A stretch of DNA of 64,000 nucleotides. It comes from Polyangiaceae bacterium (lineage in GTDB: Bacteria > Myxococcota_A > Polyangia > Polyangiales > Polyangiaceae). The notes under the pieces were generated by a model. It was not told the origin of the DNA. It was given only the letters and a program-made list of their open reading frames with translations, and made no database searches. Positions within the stretch are counted from its first letter, which is position 1. The number at the start of each line of letters is the position of its first letter. A program made the translations under genes and the position numbers. Positions 49,956-58,594 of the stretch are shown piece after piece. The stretch covers positions 62,001 through 126,000 of the forward strand of contig JAHBVX010000015.1 of NCBI GenBank assembly GCA_019637295.1, written 5' to 3'.

Positions 49956-51361
49956 CGCGCAACGCCGCGCTGGTCATGCTCGCCTGCCTGGGCTGTGGCG
50001 AGGCGAACGAGCCTGTCGCCGCTCGAGCGAGCCCTCCGCGTGTGCTGTCCTCACCCGCGGAGGCCGTCGACCTCGACGCCGATCCACTCGTCGTGCACGT
50101 GCGCCTGCGCGCAGCGCCCGCGCTGCATCGCATTGGAGACAGCGAGTACCCGGGCTTCGCCTACAACGGACAGCTGCCCGGCCCGACCATCCGCGCCCGC
50201 GTCGGGGACACGCTCGTCGTCGAACTGGAGAACGCGCTCGAGTTCGACACGACCCTCCACTGGCACGGTCTGAGCGTGCCGTACGCGATGGACGGCGTTA
50301 CCTGGCAGACCGGCGCGGTGAAGCCGGGCGAGACGTTCACCTACTCGTTCGAGGTCACGGCTGCCGGCACGTTCTGGTACCACCCGCACTTCGACAGCGA
50401 ACGGCAGGTGGATCTGGGGTTGTACGGCGCGCTGATCGTGGAAGCGCCGACCGAGCCCGCCCTCGACGACGAGCTGGTGCTGATCTTCGACTCCTGGGGA
50501 GAGTTCCGCGCCGAGTCCGGGAGCGGTGGCCACGGCACGCCGGGCACTCGTCCGGGCGCGCTCGAGCCCGCGTTGGGACCGCTGCACACCAACGAACACA
50601 CGCCCGACCCTGGACGATGGACCGTGAACGGGCTGGTCGCGCCGGCGTTCCCGAGCCGGTCGGGCACGTCGCTGCGGGTCCGGCTGATCAACGCCAGTAA
50701 CGACGATTACCTCGACCTGCACTGGTCGCAGATCCGCCAGATCGCCTCGGACCAAGGGCTACTTCCCGCGCTGCAGACGCCGGAGAGGTTGCTGCTCGCG
50801 CCCGGGGATCGCGCGGAGGTGGAGTGGCTGTTGGGCGGGGACGACTTTGGCATCCACGCCGAGCCGTACTCGATGCACGGAGGTGTCGCGCTCGGCGAGT
50901 CGCACGAGCTCCTTCGAGTCGAGACCGAGGGTAGTCGAACCGCACCCCCCGCGCCCGAGTGGCCATTCTCAGGAACGGCAGCGAGCAGCGATCCCGGGTC
51001 CACCGACATCGTGTACGTCTTCACGGGCGACGCCGGCGGTAGCGACTGGCGCATCAACGGCGAACGCTACCCGGACGTCACGATCGAGGAGCTCGACCTC
51101 GGTTCGACGGCGGTGCTCGAGCTGCGAAACGCGTCCGCCACCGAGCACCCCTTTCACCTACATGGTCACGCCTTCGAGGTGCTGGCGGTGGGCGGCGTAG
51201 CGCCGGCGGTCCGGATGCTCGAAGACACGATCAACGTGCGGATCGGCGAGGTGGTCAGGCTCCGTCTCCACGCGGACAACGTCGGCGACTGGATGGCGCA
51301 CTGCCACCTGCTCTCGCACGCAGAAGGCGGAATGATGACGGTGCTTCGGGTGCGACCATGA
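49952..51361 (+). CDS. Multicopper oxidase, predicted lipoprotein
   Basis: The 469-residue product overlaps the cytochrome gene (ATGA). The signal NAALVMLACLGC gives the lipidated Cys13. Copper sites are complete: LHWHGLSVP and FWYHPHFDSE (domain 1), HPFHLHGHAFEV and WMAHCHLLSHAEGGMM (domain 3, with type-1 Cys and Met). Such enzymes oxidise substrates by four-electron reduction of O2, for example laccases, cuprous or ferrous oxidases. No Met-rich insertion is seen. Position between haem and cupredoxin genes suggests electron input from these partners. Confidence 0.92.
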   Translation: MTRNAALVMLACLGCGEANEPVAARASPPRVLSSPAEAVDLDADPLVVHVRLRAAPALHRIGDSEYPGFAYNGQLPGPTIRARVGDTLVVELENALEFDTTLHWHGLSVPYAMDGVTWQTGAVKPGETFTYSFEVTAAGTFWYHPHFDSERQVDLGLYGALIVEAPTEPALDDELVLIFDSWGEFRAESGSGGHGTPGTRPGALEPALGPLHTNEHTPDPGRWTVNGLVAPAFPSRSGTSLRVRLINASNDDYLDLHWSQIRQIASDQGLLPALQTPERLLLAPGDRAEVEWLLGGDDFGIHAEPYSMHGGVALGESHELLRVETEGSRTAPPAPEWPFSGTAASSDPGSTDIVYVFTGDAGGSDWRINGERYPDVTIEELDLGSTAVLELRNASATEHPFHLHGHAFEVLAVGGVAPAVRMLEDTINVRIGEVVRLRLHADNVGDWMAHCHLLSHAEGGMMTVLRVRP

Positions 51362-52182
51362 AGAGTTGGTGTGCAACGTTCAGCCAAGCTTCGGCACTTG
51401 CCGCGCTGCTGCTGCTCTCGTGCTCCCTGGAGCCGGTCGTGCGCACGAGCGAGCTCACTCCGCAACCGGTCACTCCCACCGGGACTTCGAGGCTGGCCGG
51501 CAGCGCCATCATCGTCGAGAGCCAGAACGTCGAGCCGTTGACCCCCGGCTTCCGGCTGCTGGTCTGGGCCGTCACGGAGAGCGGGACGGTCGTGCTCGGA
51601 CCGCTCGTGCCGGGCAATCCGGCTCAGGTCAAGCCAGCGACGGCCGGCATCACCCTGGCGGAGATCGACGAGCTCCTGGTCACCGAGGAGGCGAGCACCA
51701 CGGAGCTGCCCACGACACCTTCTCAGGTGGTCGTCCTTCGTGGCGCGGTCGGCGGGGAGCTCGTCTTCGGCGGAACGCTTCGGGCAGACGACTTCGCCCA
51801 GGCTCGCGGCAGCCTGCGGATCGAAGACGACCGCGCCGAGGTCTCGCTTCGAGACTTGCCGGCGCTGCCCGCGGGCTATCAGTACTCCGTGTGGCTTCAG
51901 ATTGACACCGCAGGCAAGAGCCACGGGCACCTGAGCACCTCGAGTGGCGACCATGGCGGAGTCGGCGCGTCGCCGTCGGGCGAGCTGACGCTGCTCGGGC
52001 CGCTGCCGGACCCTCGAGTGCCCACCCGTTTCGACATCGGTCGCACACTGTACGAGGCACGCGAGTGTTGGATCACGATCGAGTCGCTGCGCGGCGTCGA
52101 CGCGGCGTCGACCTGCACGGCCATGCACGGGGAGGTCGAACTGCCCGAGCTGGGGGAGGCCGCGGAGGGTCACCTACACTGA
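51358..52182 (+). CDS. Lipoprotein of the redox cluster, unknown fold
   Basis: The 274-residue product overlaps the multicopper oxidase stop (ATGA). The signal ALAALLLLSC has lipidated Cys22. Two strand-rich domains follow (RLAGSAIIVESQNVEPLTPG, VLLVWAV-like strands; VVLRGAVGGELVFGGTLRAD, SVWLQIDTAGKSHGHLS). I do not know the family. Tight coupling to the oxidase makes it a likely partner, perhaps binding substrate or copper; there are few His or Met clusters. Confidence 0.65.
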   Translation: MKSWCATFSQASALAALLLLSCSLEPVVRTSELTPQPVTPTGTSRLAGSAIIVESQNVEPLTPGFRLLVWAVTESGTVVLGPLVPGNPAQVKPATAGITLAEIDELLVTEEASTTELPTTPSQVVVLRGAVGGELVFGGTLRADDFAQARGSLRIEDDRAEVSLRDLPALPAGYQYSVWLQIDTAGKSHGHLSTSSGDHGGVGASPSGELTLLGPLPDPRVPTRFDIGRTLYEARECWITIESLRGVDAASTCTAMHGEVELPELGEAAEGHLH

Positions 52183-52198
52183 TTGGAGCGGCGACGTC

Positions 52199-53479
52199 AT
52201 GAAGTCTCGAGCACGTTCCTCCCGAATCCTCCTCGCGGCGATGGCGCTGGCGAGCCTCGTCCTCGTATTCTCCGTCACCCGCGACGCTGAGGCGATCCCC
52301 GCGTTCGCTCGCCAGTACGGTCGTGACTGCCAGACGTGTCACGTCGCGTATCCCAAGCTCACGCCCTTTGGTGAGGCATTCCGGCGCAACGGCTGGCGCC
52401 ACCCGGGAGGGGGCGACGCGGACTACCTGCGCGATCCGCCCATCCCCCTCGGTCAAGAGCAGTACGCGAAGCTGTTCCCGCACACCGTTTGGCCCGGGCG
52501 GACACCGGCGCACATCCCACTAGCCGTGACGATCGCGGCGCGCGCCGACTACGAGCCGCACTCGGACGCCAAGCTGAGCTTTGCGAACATGGCCGGCAAC
52601 GTCGGGCTCGTCGCGGCCAGCAGCATCGACGACGTGTTCTCGGGCTGGGCGGGCGTGACGCTGCGGGCCGAGGGTGACGTCGTGTCGGTGGAGGTCGAAC
52701 GGGTGTTCGGGGTCGTGCAGCCCTTCGACGATCCGGTCATGAACCTGAGGCTCGGTCGCTTCGATCCGACGCTGTGGAATCTCTCGAATCATCGCATGCT
52801 CGGCCTGACGCCCTGGATGATGTCGACGCCAGTGCGTGACAATCCGTTCACGCCGCTGCCGACGCAGACCGGCTTCGAGCTGGGCGGTGTGGTTGGCGCC
52901 GGCAGGGTCGACTACGCCGTTGGAGTGGTGGAGGGAGGAGGCGATCGCGTCAACACCTTCAAGGACGTCTACGCCCACCTCGGCGCGAAGCTCGGCGGCC
53001 TTCGCCTCGACGGCAAGGACGCCGATCAGGTCTCCGCCCAGGCTTGGCGCGAGACGAGCGTACAGCTAGGCGGCTTCGGATACTTCGGGCAGGCCGCGCT
53101 CGGCGATCCCGCGCTTGCCAGTCAGGAGGATCGCTTCTTCCTGGTCGGAGGCGAAGCGTCCGCCACCCTCCGGGATTTCAACCTGATACTCGCCGGCGCC
53201 TACGGCAGAAATCAACGGCCGTCGTTCGCCGAGCCGAACGAGAAGGCCAACACGATCCACCTCATGAGCCAGCTCGACGTGGTCGTCTACCCTTGGCTCG
53301 TCCCCACGGTGCGCCTCGAGTGGCGCGACGTCGCGGACGCAGGCGCCACCCGCGCTAGCGGCGGGGCCTACTGGCTGTTGCGAGCCAACGTCCGCGCTCA
53401 GCTGCTCGCCTCGGTGGCGAACGACGGCGGACACCTCGAGCTTACCCAGGTCCTGGCCGGGTTGAACCTCGCGCTCTGA
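52199..53479 (+). CDS. Monohaem cytochrome/outer-membrane barrel-like protein
   Basis: The 426-residue product starts at ATG 52199 after GGAG. The signal LLAAMALASLVLVFSV is followed by IPAFARQYGRDCQTCHVAYP, a CxxCH haem site in a short N-terminal domain also known from other myxobacterial proteins, then LTPFGEAFRRNGWRHPG. The rest is a series of amphipathic strands ending in HLELTQVLAGLNLAL, as in porins. A porin-cytochrome hybrid of this kind could carry electrons across the outer membrane. It belongs to the redox cluster by position. Confidence 0.78.
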   Translation: MKSRARSSRILLAAMALASLVLVFSVTRDAEAIPAFARQYGRDCQTCHVAYPKLTPFGEAFRRNGWRHPGGGDADYLRDPPIPLGQEQYAKLFPHTVWPGRTPAHIPLAVTIAARADYEPHSDAKLSFANMAGNVGLVAASSIDDVFSGWAGVTLRAEGDVVSVEVERVFGVVQPFDDPVMNLRLGRFDPTLWNLSNHRMLGLTPWMMSTPVRDNPFTPLPTQTGFELGGVVGAGRVDYAVGVVEGGGDRVNTFKDVYAHLGAKLGGLRLDGKDADQVSAQAWRETSVQLGGFGYFGQAALGDPALASQEDRFFLVGGEASATLRDFNLILAGAYGRNQRPSFAEPNEKANTIHLMSQLDVVVYPWLVPTVRLEWRDVADAGATRASGGAYWLLRANVRAQLLASVANDGGHLELTQVLAGLNLAL

Positions 53480-53494
53480 GAAAGACGAAGCAAC

Positions 53495-54307
53495 ATGAAG
53501 ACGTCGATTCCGTGGTGGGTCATGATGGCGGCAGCGCTCGCCTCATCCTCGGCTTGCACCAAGGATCTCGCGGAGCTGGGCATGGGCCCCGTGGTGCCGG
53601 AGTCTCCCGCCGCCGACCATGAAGAGCCGGCGGCCCCAACCCCGCCGGCGGCCCAGGTCTGCAGCTGTCCCCACTCTCACGAGCCCGCGCTCGCTCAGCC
53701 ACTCGCTCCCGGTGAGCCAGACTCCCGCACCGCCAGCGACGGTGGCGAGGCACCGCCGAGCCCCGCGGTCGTCGCGCCCGTGGCGACTGGGGTAGGAAGC
53801 ATCCGAGGAGTCGTCACCAGCCCTCCGCGGTCCACCAGAGCCGTCGTCTACGTGGAAGGTGCTCCCGCCGATCCTAGCCGCGGCATGCGCGCGAGCGTGA
53901 ATCAGCACCGGATGCAGTTCATCCCCCACGTCACGACCGTGTCCGTCGGCGGCAAGGTCGTGTTCCACAATGGTGATCCCTTCCCGCACAACGTGTTCTC
54001 CCCCGACCAAGGAGGCTTCGACTTGGGCACCTGGGGCAAGGGGGGCGCGCGGGTCTACACCTTCAAACGACCAGGCATCTACAGTCTGCTGTGCAACCTC
54101 CACCCCGCCATGCTCGCCTACGTAGTCGCGGTGCCATCGAGCCACTTCGCTGTGACGGATCGCAGCGGTGCCTTCGAGATCCAGGGCGTTCCGCAGGGGA
54201 GCTATCAGGTCACGGCCACCGGCCCGCGCCTCGGGCAAGCGACGAAGACGGTGGCGGTGGCTGGGGGCGAGGTGAGCGTCGACTTCGTACTGGAGAAGAG
54301 CAAATGA
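53495..54307 (+). CDS. Cupredoxin-domain lipoprotein with carboxypeptidase-regulatory-like tail
   Basis: The 270-residue product starts at ATG 53495. Its signal ends ALASSSAC (lipobox). A Pro/Ala spacer with CSCPHSH leads to a plastocyanin-like domain (about 105-210): QFIPHVTTVSVGGKVVFHNG, FPHNVFSPD, then CNLHPAMLAYV, giving the type-1 copper ligands His, Cys, His and Met. A CarboxypepD_reg-like domain (FAVTDRSGAFEIQGVPQGSY) ends the protein. It probably shuttles electrons between oxidase and cytochromes. Confidence 0.85.
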   Translation: MKTSIPWWVMMAAALASSSACTKDLAELGMGPVVPESPAADHEEPAAPTPPAAQVCSCPHSHEPALAQPLAPGEPDSRTASDGGEAPPSPAVVAPVATGVGSIRGVVTSPPRSTRAVVYVEGAPADPSRGMRASVNQHRMQFIPHVTTVSVGGKVVFHNGDPFPHNVFSPDQGGFDLGTWGKGGARVYTFKRPGIYSLLCNLHPAMLAYVVAVPSSHFAVTDRSGAFEIQGVPQGSYQVTATGPRLGQATKTVAVAGGEVSVDFVLEKSK

Positions 54308-54831
54308 CGAATCGCTGGCTGATGATCGCGGCTGTCTCACTCGGCGCTCTGTCGCTCGGCGCCTGCAAGGAGAAGGCAGCGCAGGCGGTCGAGAGCCACC
54401 CCGAGCCGCCCGCGGACAAGCCAGCACCGAAGGCGCCCGACCCTGCCGCCAAGCCGGTCGAATCGGCGCCGCGCGTGATCGAGATCGCGTCCAAGGGCAA
54501 TCGCTTGGAGTTCGACGTCACGAAGCTGACCATGAAGGAAGGTGAGCGCGTGAAGCTCGTGCTCGTCAACAAGGCCACGCTCGACGTCATGCCGCACAAC
54601 TGGGTGTTGATTCGGCCTGGCACCGCGGACAAGGTCGGCGCCGCGGGTCAGGAGCGGTCGGACAGTGACTACGTCGTCCCGAGCCCGGACGTGCTGGCGT
54701 ACACCCCGGTGGCCAAGCACGGGCAGACCGTCGAGGTGACGTTCACCGCGCCGGCCGCCGGCAAGTACGAGTACATCTGTACGGTGATGGGGCACTGGAT
54801 CACCATGAAGGGCGAGCTCGTCGTGGAGTGA
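54304..54831 (+). CDS. Azurin-like cupredoxin lipoprotein
   Basis: The 175-residue product overlaps the previous gene (ATGA). The signal MIAAVSLGALSLGAC has the lipidated Cys21. After a Pro/Ala/Lys spacer comes the azurin fold: GNRLEFDVTKLTMKEGERVK, VMPHNWVLIRPG (first His) and YICTVMGHWITMKGEL, with Cys, His at +5 and Met four further, the spacing of azurin. A blue copper electron carrier at the membrane surface. It closes the redox cluster. Confidence 0.9.
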   Translation: MTNRWLMIAAVSLGALSLGACKEKAAQAVESHPEPPADKPAPKAPDPAAKPVESAPRVIEIASKGNRLEFDVTKLTMKEGERVKLVLVNKATLDVMPHNWVLIRPGTADKVGAAGQERSDSDYVVPSPDVLAYTPVAKHGQTVEVTFTAPAAGKYEYICTVMGHWITMKGELVVE

Positions 54832-54849
54832 GCTCGAGCGGCGCCGTAC

Positions 54850-56070
54850 TCACCGCCCACGCAGCCGCGGCGCGTAGCTGTGACGAAACGACGCGAGCAC
54901 CGACGACAGGCGATTGAGCTGTGGATCCGGCGCGAGTCCGCGGCCCATGCGGGCGAGCTGTTGCTCGTGCCACGCGGCATCGACCAACGCGTCGAGCTTC
55001 TTGGCGCCGAAGCCCCGCAGCCCCGACCGCGCGCGCTCGGCCTCGGCGGACAACAAGCGCGCGGCGAGATCGGGCTCGAGGGCCAGCGGACGCGCGAGCC
55101 CAATGACGTCGGTCGCGCCGCTCGCCACCGCCTCGGCCATGCCCGAAGCGGTGCGAAACCCGCCGGTGACCATCAGCGGCATGCGGGCGTGCTGCCGCAC
55201 GCGCTCGGCATACTCGAGGAAGTACGCTTCGCGCGAGCGAGTACGCGCGTCAGCTCCGTCGAACATGGCGGCCGCCTCGTAGGTGCCTCCGGAGATCTCG
55301 AGCAAGTCGAGGCCCTCGTCGGACAGCGCCTCGACGACCGACATGGACTCCGCTTCACTGAAGCCACCGCGCTGGAAGTCGGCGGAGTTCAGCTTCACGG
55401 CCAGCGCGAAGCCCTTGGTCACCGCGGCGCGCACGGCTCGCACCACCTCGAGCAGAAAGCGCTGTCGGTTCTCGATGCTGCCGCCGTAGCCATCCGTGCG
55501 CTGGTTGGTCAGCGGCGAGAGGAACTGACTGACGAGGTAGCCGTGGGCGCCATGGATCTGCACGCCGTCGAAGCCCGCGCGCTGCGCGACGGCAGCCGTG
55601 GTCGCGAAGCGCGCGACGATCTCCGCGATCTCCGACTCTGAGAGCGCACGCGGTGGGGCGAACAGCCCGAAGGTGCCGCGCAACGCCACGCTCGACGGCG
55701 CGACGGGTCGGGCCGACACGCGTCGCGGCGTCTGCCGCCCCGGGTGGCTGATCTGCATCCACGTGAGCGCGCCGCCGGCCCGCGCCGCCCTCGCCCAGCC
55801 CCGCAGCAGCTCGAGGTCGCGCTCGTCCTCGACGACGACGTTGCCCGGCCCCTCGAGGGCACGGCGATCGACCATGACGTTCCCGGTGAGCAGCAGCGCG
55901 GCTCCCCCGCGACCCCACCGTTCGTACAGCCGCACATGGTGCTCGTTCGGCGCGCCGTCGGGCCCGGCGAGCTTCTCGCTCATGGCGGCCTTCGCCAGGC
56001 GACTTCCGAGCACCTGTCCGCACGGAAGCGTCAGGGGCTCTCGCAGCGCGTGCAGGGTGGGTTCGGTCAT
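54850..56070 (-). CDS. Old Yellow Enzyme-family NAD(P)H:flavin oxidoreductase
   Basis: The 406-residue cytoplasmic protein starts at ATG 56070. It has the FMN-binding barrel: GSRLAKAAMSEKLA, LTWMQISHPGRQ, the active-site IHGAHGYLVSQFLSP with TNQRTDGYGGS, KLNSADFQRGGFSEAE, LLEISGGTYEAA and PLMVTGGFRTASG. Such enzymes reduce activated C=C bonds or unusual aldehydes and quinones. No Fe-S extension of the NADH:flavin type is present. It is convergent with the azurin gene; function is likely general reduction. Confidence 0.92.
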   Translation of the reverse strand: MTEPTLHALREPLTLPCGQVLGSRLAKAAMSEKLAGPDGAPNEHHVRLYERWGRGGAALLLTGNVMVDRRALEGPGNVVVEDERDLELLRGWARAARAGGALTWMQISHPGRQTPRRVSARPVAPSSVALRGTFGLFAPPRALSESEIAEIVARFATTAAVAQRAGFDGVQIHGAHGYLVSQFLSPLTNQRTDGYGGSIENRQRFLLEVVRAVRAAVTKGFALAVKLNSADFQRGGFSEAESMSVVEALSDEGLDLLEISGGTYEAAAMFDGADARTRSREAYFLEYAERVRQHARMPLMVTGGFRTASGMAEAVASGATDVIGLARPLALEPDLAARLLSAEAERARSGLRGFGAKKLDALVDAAWHEQQLARMGRGLAPDPQLNRLSSVLASFRHSYAPRLRGR

Positions 56071-56153
56071 GCCTCGGTCCCGGTCGCGATCGATGCCGCG
56101 GCGTACCACCTGGCGGGTAACACAGGTCAGCGGCCCGTGGTATACACGAGCCC

Positions 56154-56420
56154 ATGAGGGCTGCGCGCTGGCTGTCTCTGGCGACGCGGAAGCGAGGGGC
56201 CGTGCTCGCTGCCGCCTTGGCGTCGACGGCGTTGCTCGCGGGCTGTGGTGAGCGCACGCCCAAGGACGATGGGCTGTGTGACGCCGAGAATCCCAAGGCC
56301 TACAGCAAGGCCCCCTGGCTCGCGAGCTGCGACCAGGTGCGCACCAACGAAGCGCGCCTCGACCCGAGCGGGAAGGTCCTGGAGAAGAACATCCACCGCT
56401 ACATCCACTGCTGCCGCTGA
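56154..56420 (+). CDS. Small lipoprotein
   Basis: The 88-residue product starts at ATG 56154. The signal GAVLAAALASTALLAGC has lipidated Cys31. The mature 57 residues read LCDAENPKAYSKAPWLASCD and end in HRYIHCCR. A tiny Cys-containing exported protein of unknown function. It is divergent from the reductase and convergent with the gene at 56435. Confidence 0.6.
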   Translation: MRAARWLSLATRKRGAVLAAALASTALLAGCGERTPKDDGLCDAENPKAYSKAPWLASCDQVRTNEARLDPSGKVLEKNIHRYIHCCR

Positions 56421-56434
56421 CTCGCCGCCCCCCG

Positions 56435-56935
56435 TCAGAACGTCTCGTAGGTGAGCGCCAGCCGCACCTCGAGGCACGACGCATCGGCTCCTGCATCGAC
56501 GGCGGCGCGCAGCTTCTCGCGCAACGACCGAAACTGCGGCAACGCGTCGAGCCCGTCGGGTCGTGCCTGGGGCTCGGCCTTCGAGAGGTTCGTCTTGCCA
56601 CGGAACACCGCCTCACCGCTGCGCGAGACGCTCCGGAACGAGACACCCTGAGCTCGCAGCAGTGCCCTCCAGCGAGAGTTCCAGTCCGAGACGGTTGGGT
56701 ACTTGTCGGTGCCCACCACCAGTGGGTCGTCTTGGTGCTCCTCCAGCGAGCGCACCACCATCATCAAACGGCCCAGCTCCCGATCCGCGAAGCGCCCTCC
56801 CTTCGTCAGGAGGCGCGCGACGACCCGCTCCGGAGTGCCGTACACCATCCAATGACGGTTGAGCAACCACCACTCGGTCTCGTCGAAATGCCAGCTCTGG
56901 TCTCCGACCGTGACGCGCGCGCTCGGTTGCGTCAT
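56435..56935 (-). CDS. Hypothetical cytoplasmic protein
   Basis: The product has 166 residues from ATG 56935 (the frame opens at 56974). It reads VTVGDQSWHFDETEWWLLNR, TPERVVARLLTKGGRFADRE, MMVVRSLEEHQDDPLVVGTD and DWNSRWRALLRAQGVSFRSV. There is no signal peptide. I do not recognise the family; the Trp-rich N-terminus is the only notable feature. Divergent from the PEGA gene, 128 bases away. Confidence 0.55.
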   Translation of the reverse strand: MTQPSARVTVGDQSWHFDETEWWLLNRHWMVYGTPERVVARLLTKGGRFADRELGRLMMVVRSLEEHQDDPLVVGTDKYPTVSDWNSRWRALLRAQGVSFRSVSRSGEAVFRGKTNLSKAEPQARPDGLDALPQFRSLREKLRAAVDAGADASCLEVRLALTYETF

Positions 56936-57063
56936 GAGTCCGGCGCCGTGACGGGGGGCTCGAAGGTCACGCATCGGATCGTACCCTGCCTGCGGTCGAA
57001 GCGGAATCGGGCTGCCGCGGGGCGGCGCTGTCTACTCGCGGCCAGCTGTACTAGAGTGCGAGG

Positions 57064-58542
57064 ATGGCTCGGGGCCTTGGCATGAACGCGAAGCGCGTGC
57101 CGCACTGCGTTGGGATGTTGCTGTGCATGATCGCCCTCGCCGCGCCGGGCGTCGGGCAAACCGACGACGCGAAGGCGCGCGCACGCGCGCACTTCGATCG
57201 GGGACTTCGCGCGTTCGATCGCAGCGACGACGCTGGCGCGCTGGCGGAGTTTCAGGCGGCGTACGAGCTGATCCCGAACCCCGTCGTGCTCCACTCCATC
57301 GGCCTGGTGTACGCCGCCCTCGGTCGCCCGGTGCAGGCCGTCGACGCGCTGGAGCGCTCCCTGGCGGCGAGTCCCAAGCTCTCGGCGGAGCAGCTCGCCC
57401 GCGCGCGCGCGACGCTCGACGCAGAGCGCGCGAAGATCGGCACGATCCACGTGGTGACCAACGTCGCCGCCAGCGTCGAGATCGATGGCCGCAGCGTGGG
57501 CCGCTCGCCCGGGCAGAGGTCGGTCCCGGTGCCGAGCGGCCTCCGGGTGGTCGGCGCGGTCGCGCCGGGGCACCTGCCGGCGCGCAAGGAGGTGAGCGTC
57601 GCCGGTGGCCAGTCGGTCACCGTGCAGTTCGAGCTCGAGCCCAGCGAGCGCGCCCACGCAACCGTGCAGCTTCGCGTCGACACCCTCGACGCCGACGTCC
57701 GCGTCGACGGCGTCCGGCTGGGCAAGTCGCCGCTCACGGAGAGCCTCACGCTGGCCGCCGGTCGCCGAAGGGTCGAGGTCACACGCGCCGGCTACCAGCC
57801 GTTCCGGCGCGCGGTGGAGCTCGCGCCGGGCAGCACCAGCCGCCTGGACGTGCGCCTCGAGCCAGACGCCGCCGCGGTCGCGCGGACCGGGGGGACCCTC
57901 GCGCTCGAGCTCGACGACGCTCTGGCCGTCGTCTTCATCGACGGCGTCGCGCGCGGTGGTCGAGGGTCGTTCCCGCTGGCGGCCGGCAGACACCGCCTGC
58001 GGGTCGAGCGCGGCGAGTTCCTGCCCATCGATCGCGAGGTGAACGTCGCCCCGGGTCGCACGACGACGCTCTCGCTCTCGCTCTCGCCCACGCCCGAGAA
58101 GCGAGCGAGGTACGTCGATGCCGCGACCGAGCGCCGCACCCTCAGCCTGATCACCGCTGGCAGTGGCGCCGCAGTGGCCGTCGTGGGCGGCACCTTCTGG
58201 GTCCTCAACCAGGGCAAGAAGTCCGATAACCAGCTGGACATCGATCGACAGCTCGGGCGCTGCGCGGAGCTGCCCGCCGCCAGCCCCGAGCGCGTGGCCT
58301 GCGCGCGGGAGGCGGAGCCGCTGCTCGATCGCAAGGACGAGCTCGGCCGGGCCGACTGGATCTTCGGCGCCGTCACCGGCGTGGGGCTCCTGGCCACGGG
58401 CACCGGGGTGGCGCTGTGGCTCACCGGCGACGATCCCGCGCGCTACGATCCGAGGCCCGAGAGCGACGTGTTCGCGAGGCTGCGGGTGGACTCCGACGTT
58501 ACGTCTCGTGACCTTCGCCTGAGGCTCAGCGGCTCCTTTTGA
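57064..58542 (+). CDS. TPR and PEGA-domain protein with C-terminal membrane helices
   Basis: The 492-residue product starts at ATG 57064 or 57082, with a signal peptide (VGMLLCMIALAAPGVG). TPR helices (about 35-120: DAKARARAHFDRGLRAFDRS, VLHSIGLVYAALGRPVQAVD) are followed by four PEGA-type units (IHVVTNVAASVEIDGRSVGR, LRVDTLDADVRVDGVRLGKS, LALELDDALAVVFIDGVARG). Two membrane segments (LITAGSGAAVAVVGGTFWVL, WIFGAVTGVGLLATGTGVAL) close it. PEGA domains are surface-associated; this is a common but uncharacterised myxobacterial architecture. Confidence 0.8.
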   Translation: MARGLGMNAKRVPHCVGMLLCMIALAAPGVGQTDDAKARARAHFDRGLRAFDRSDDAGALAEFQAAYELIPNPVVLHSIGLVYAALGRPVQAVDALERSLAASPKLSAEQLARARATLDAERAKIGTIHVVTNVAASVEIDGRSVGRSPGQRSVPVPSGLRVVGAVAPGHLPARKEVSVAGGQSVTVQFELEPSERAHATVQLRVDTLDADVRVDGVRLGKSPLTESLTLAAGRRRVEVTRAGYQPFRRAVELAPGSTSRLDVRLEPDAAAVARTGGTLALELDDALAVVFIDGVARGGRGSFPLAAGRHRLRVERGEFLPIDREVNVAPGRTTTLSLSLSPTPEKRARYVDAATERRTLSLITAGSGAAVAVVGGTFWVLNQGKKSDNQLDIDRQLGRCAELPAASPERVACAREAEPLLDRKDELGRADWIFGAVTGVGLLATGTGVALWLTGDDPARYDPRPESDVFARLRVDSDVTSRDLRLRLSGSF

Positions 58543-58594
58543 GTCCTCCCGCGCCCGTTGACTCGCGGCTGACGCGGCCGTCTCATCGAGGATC

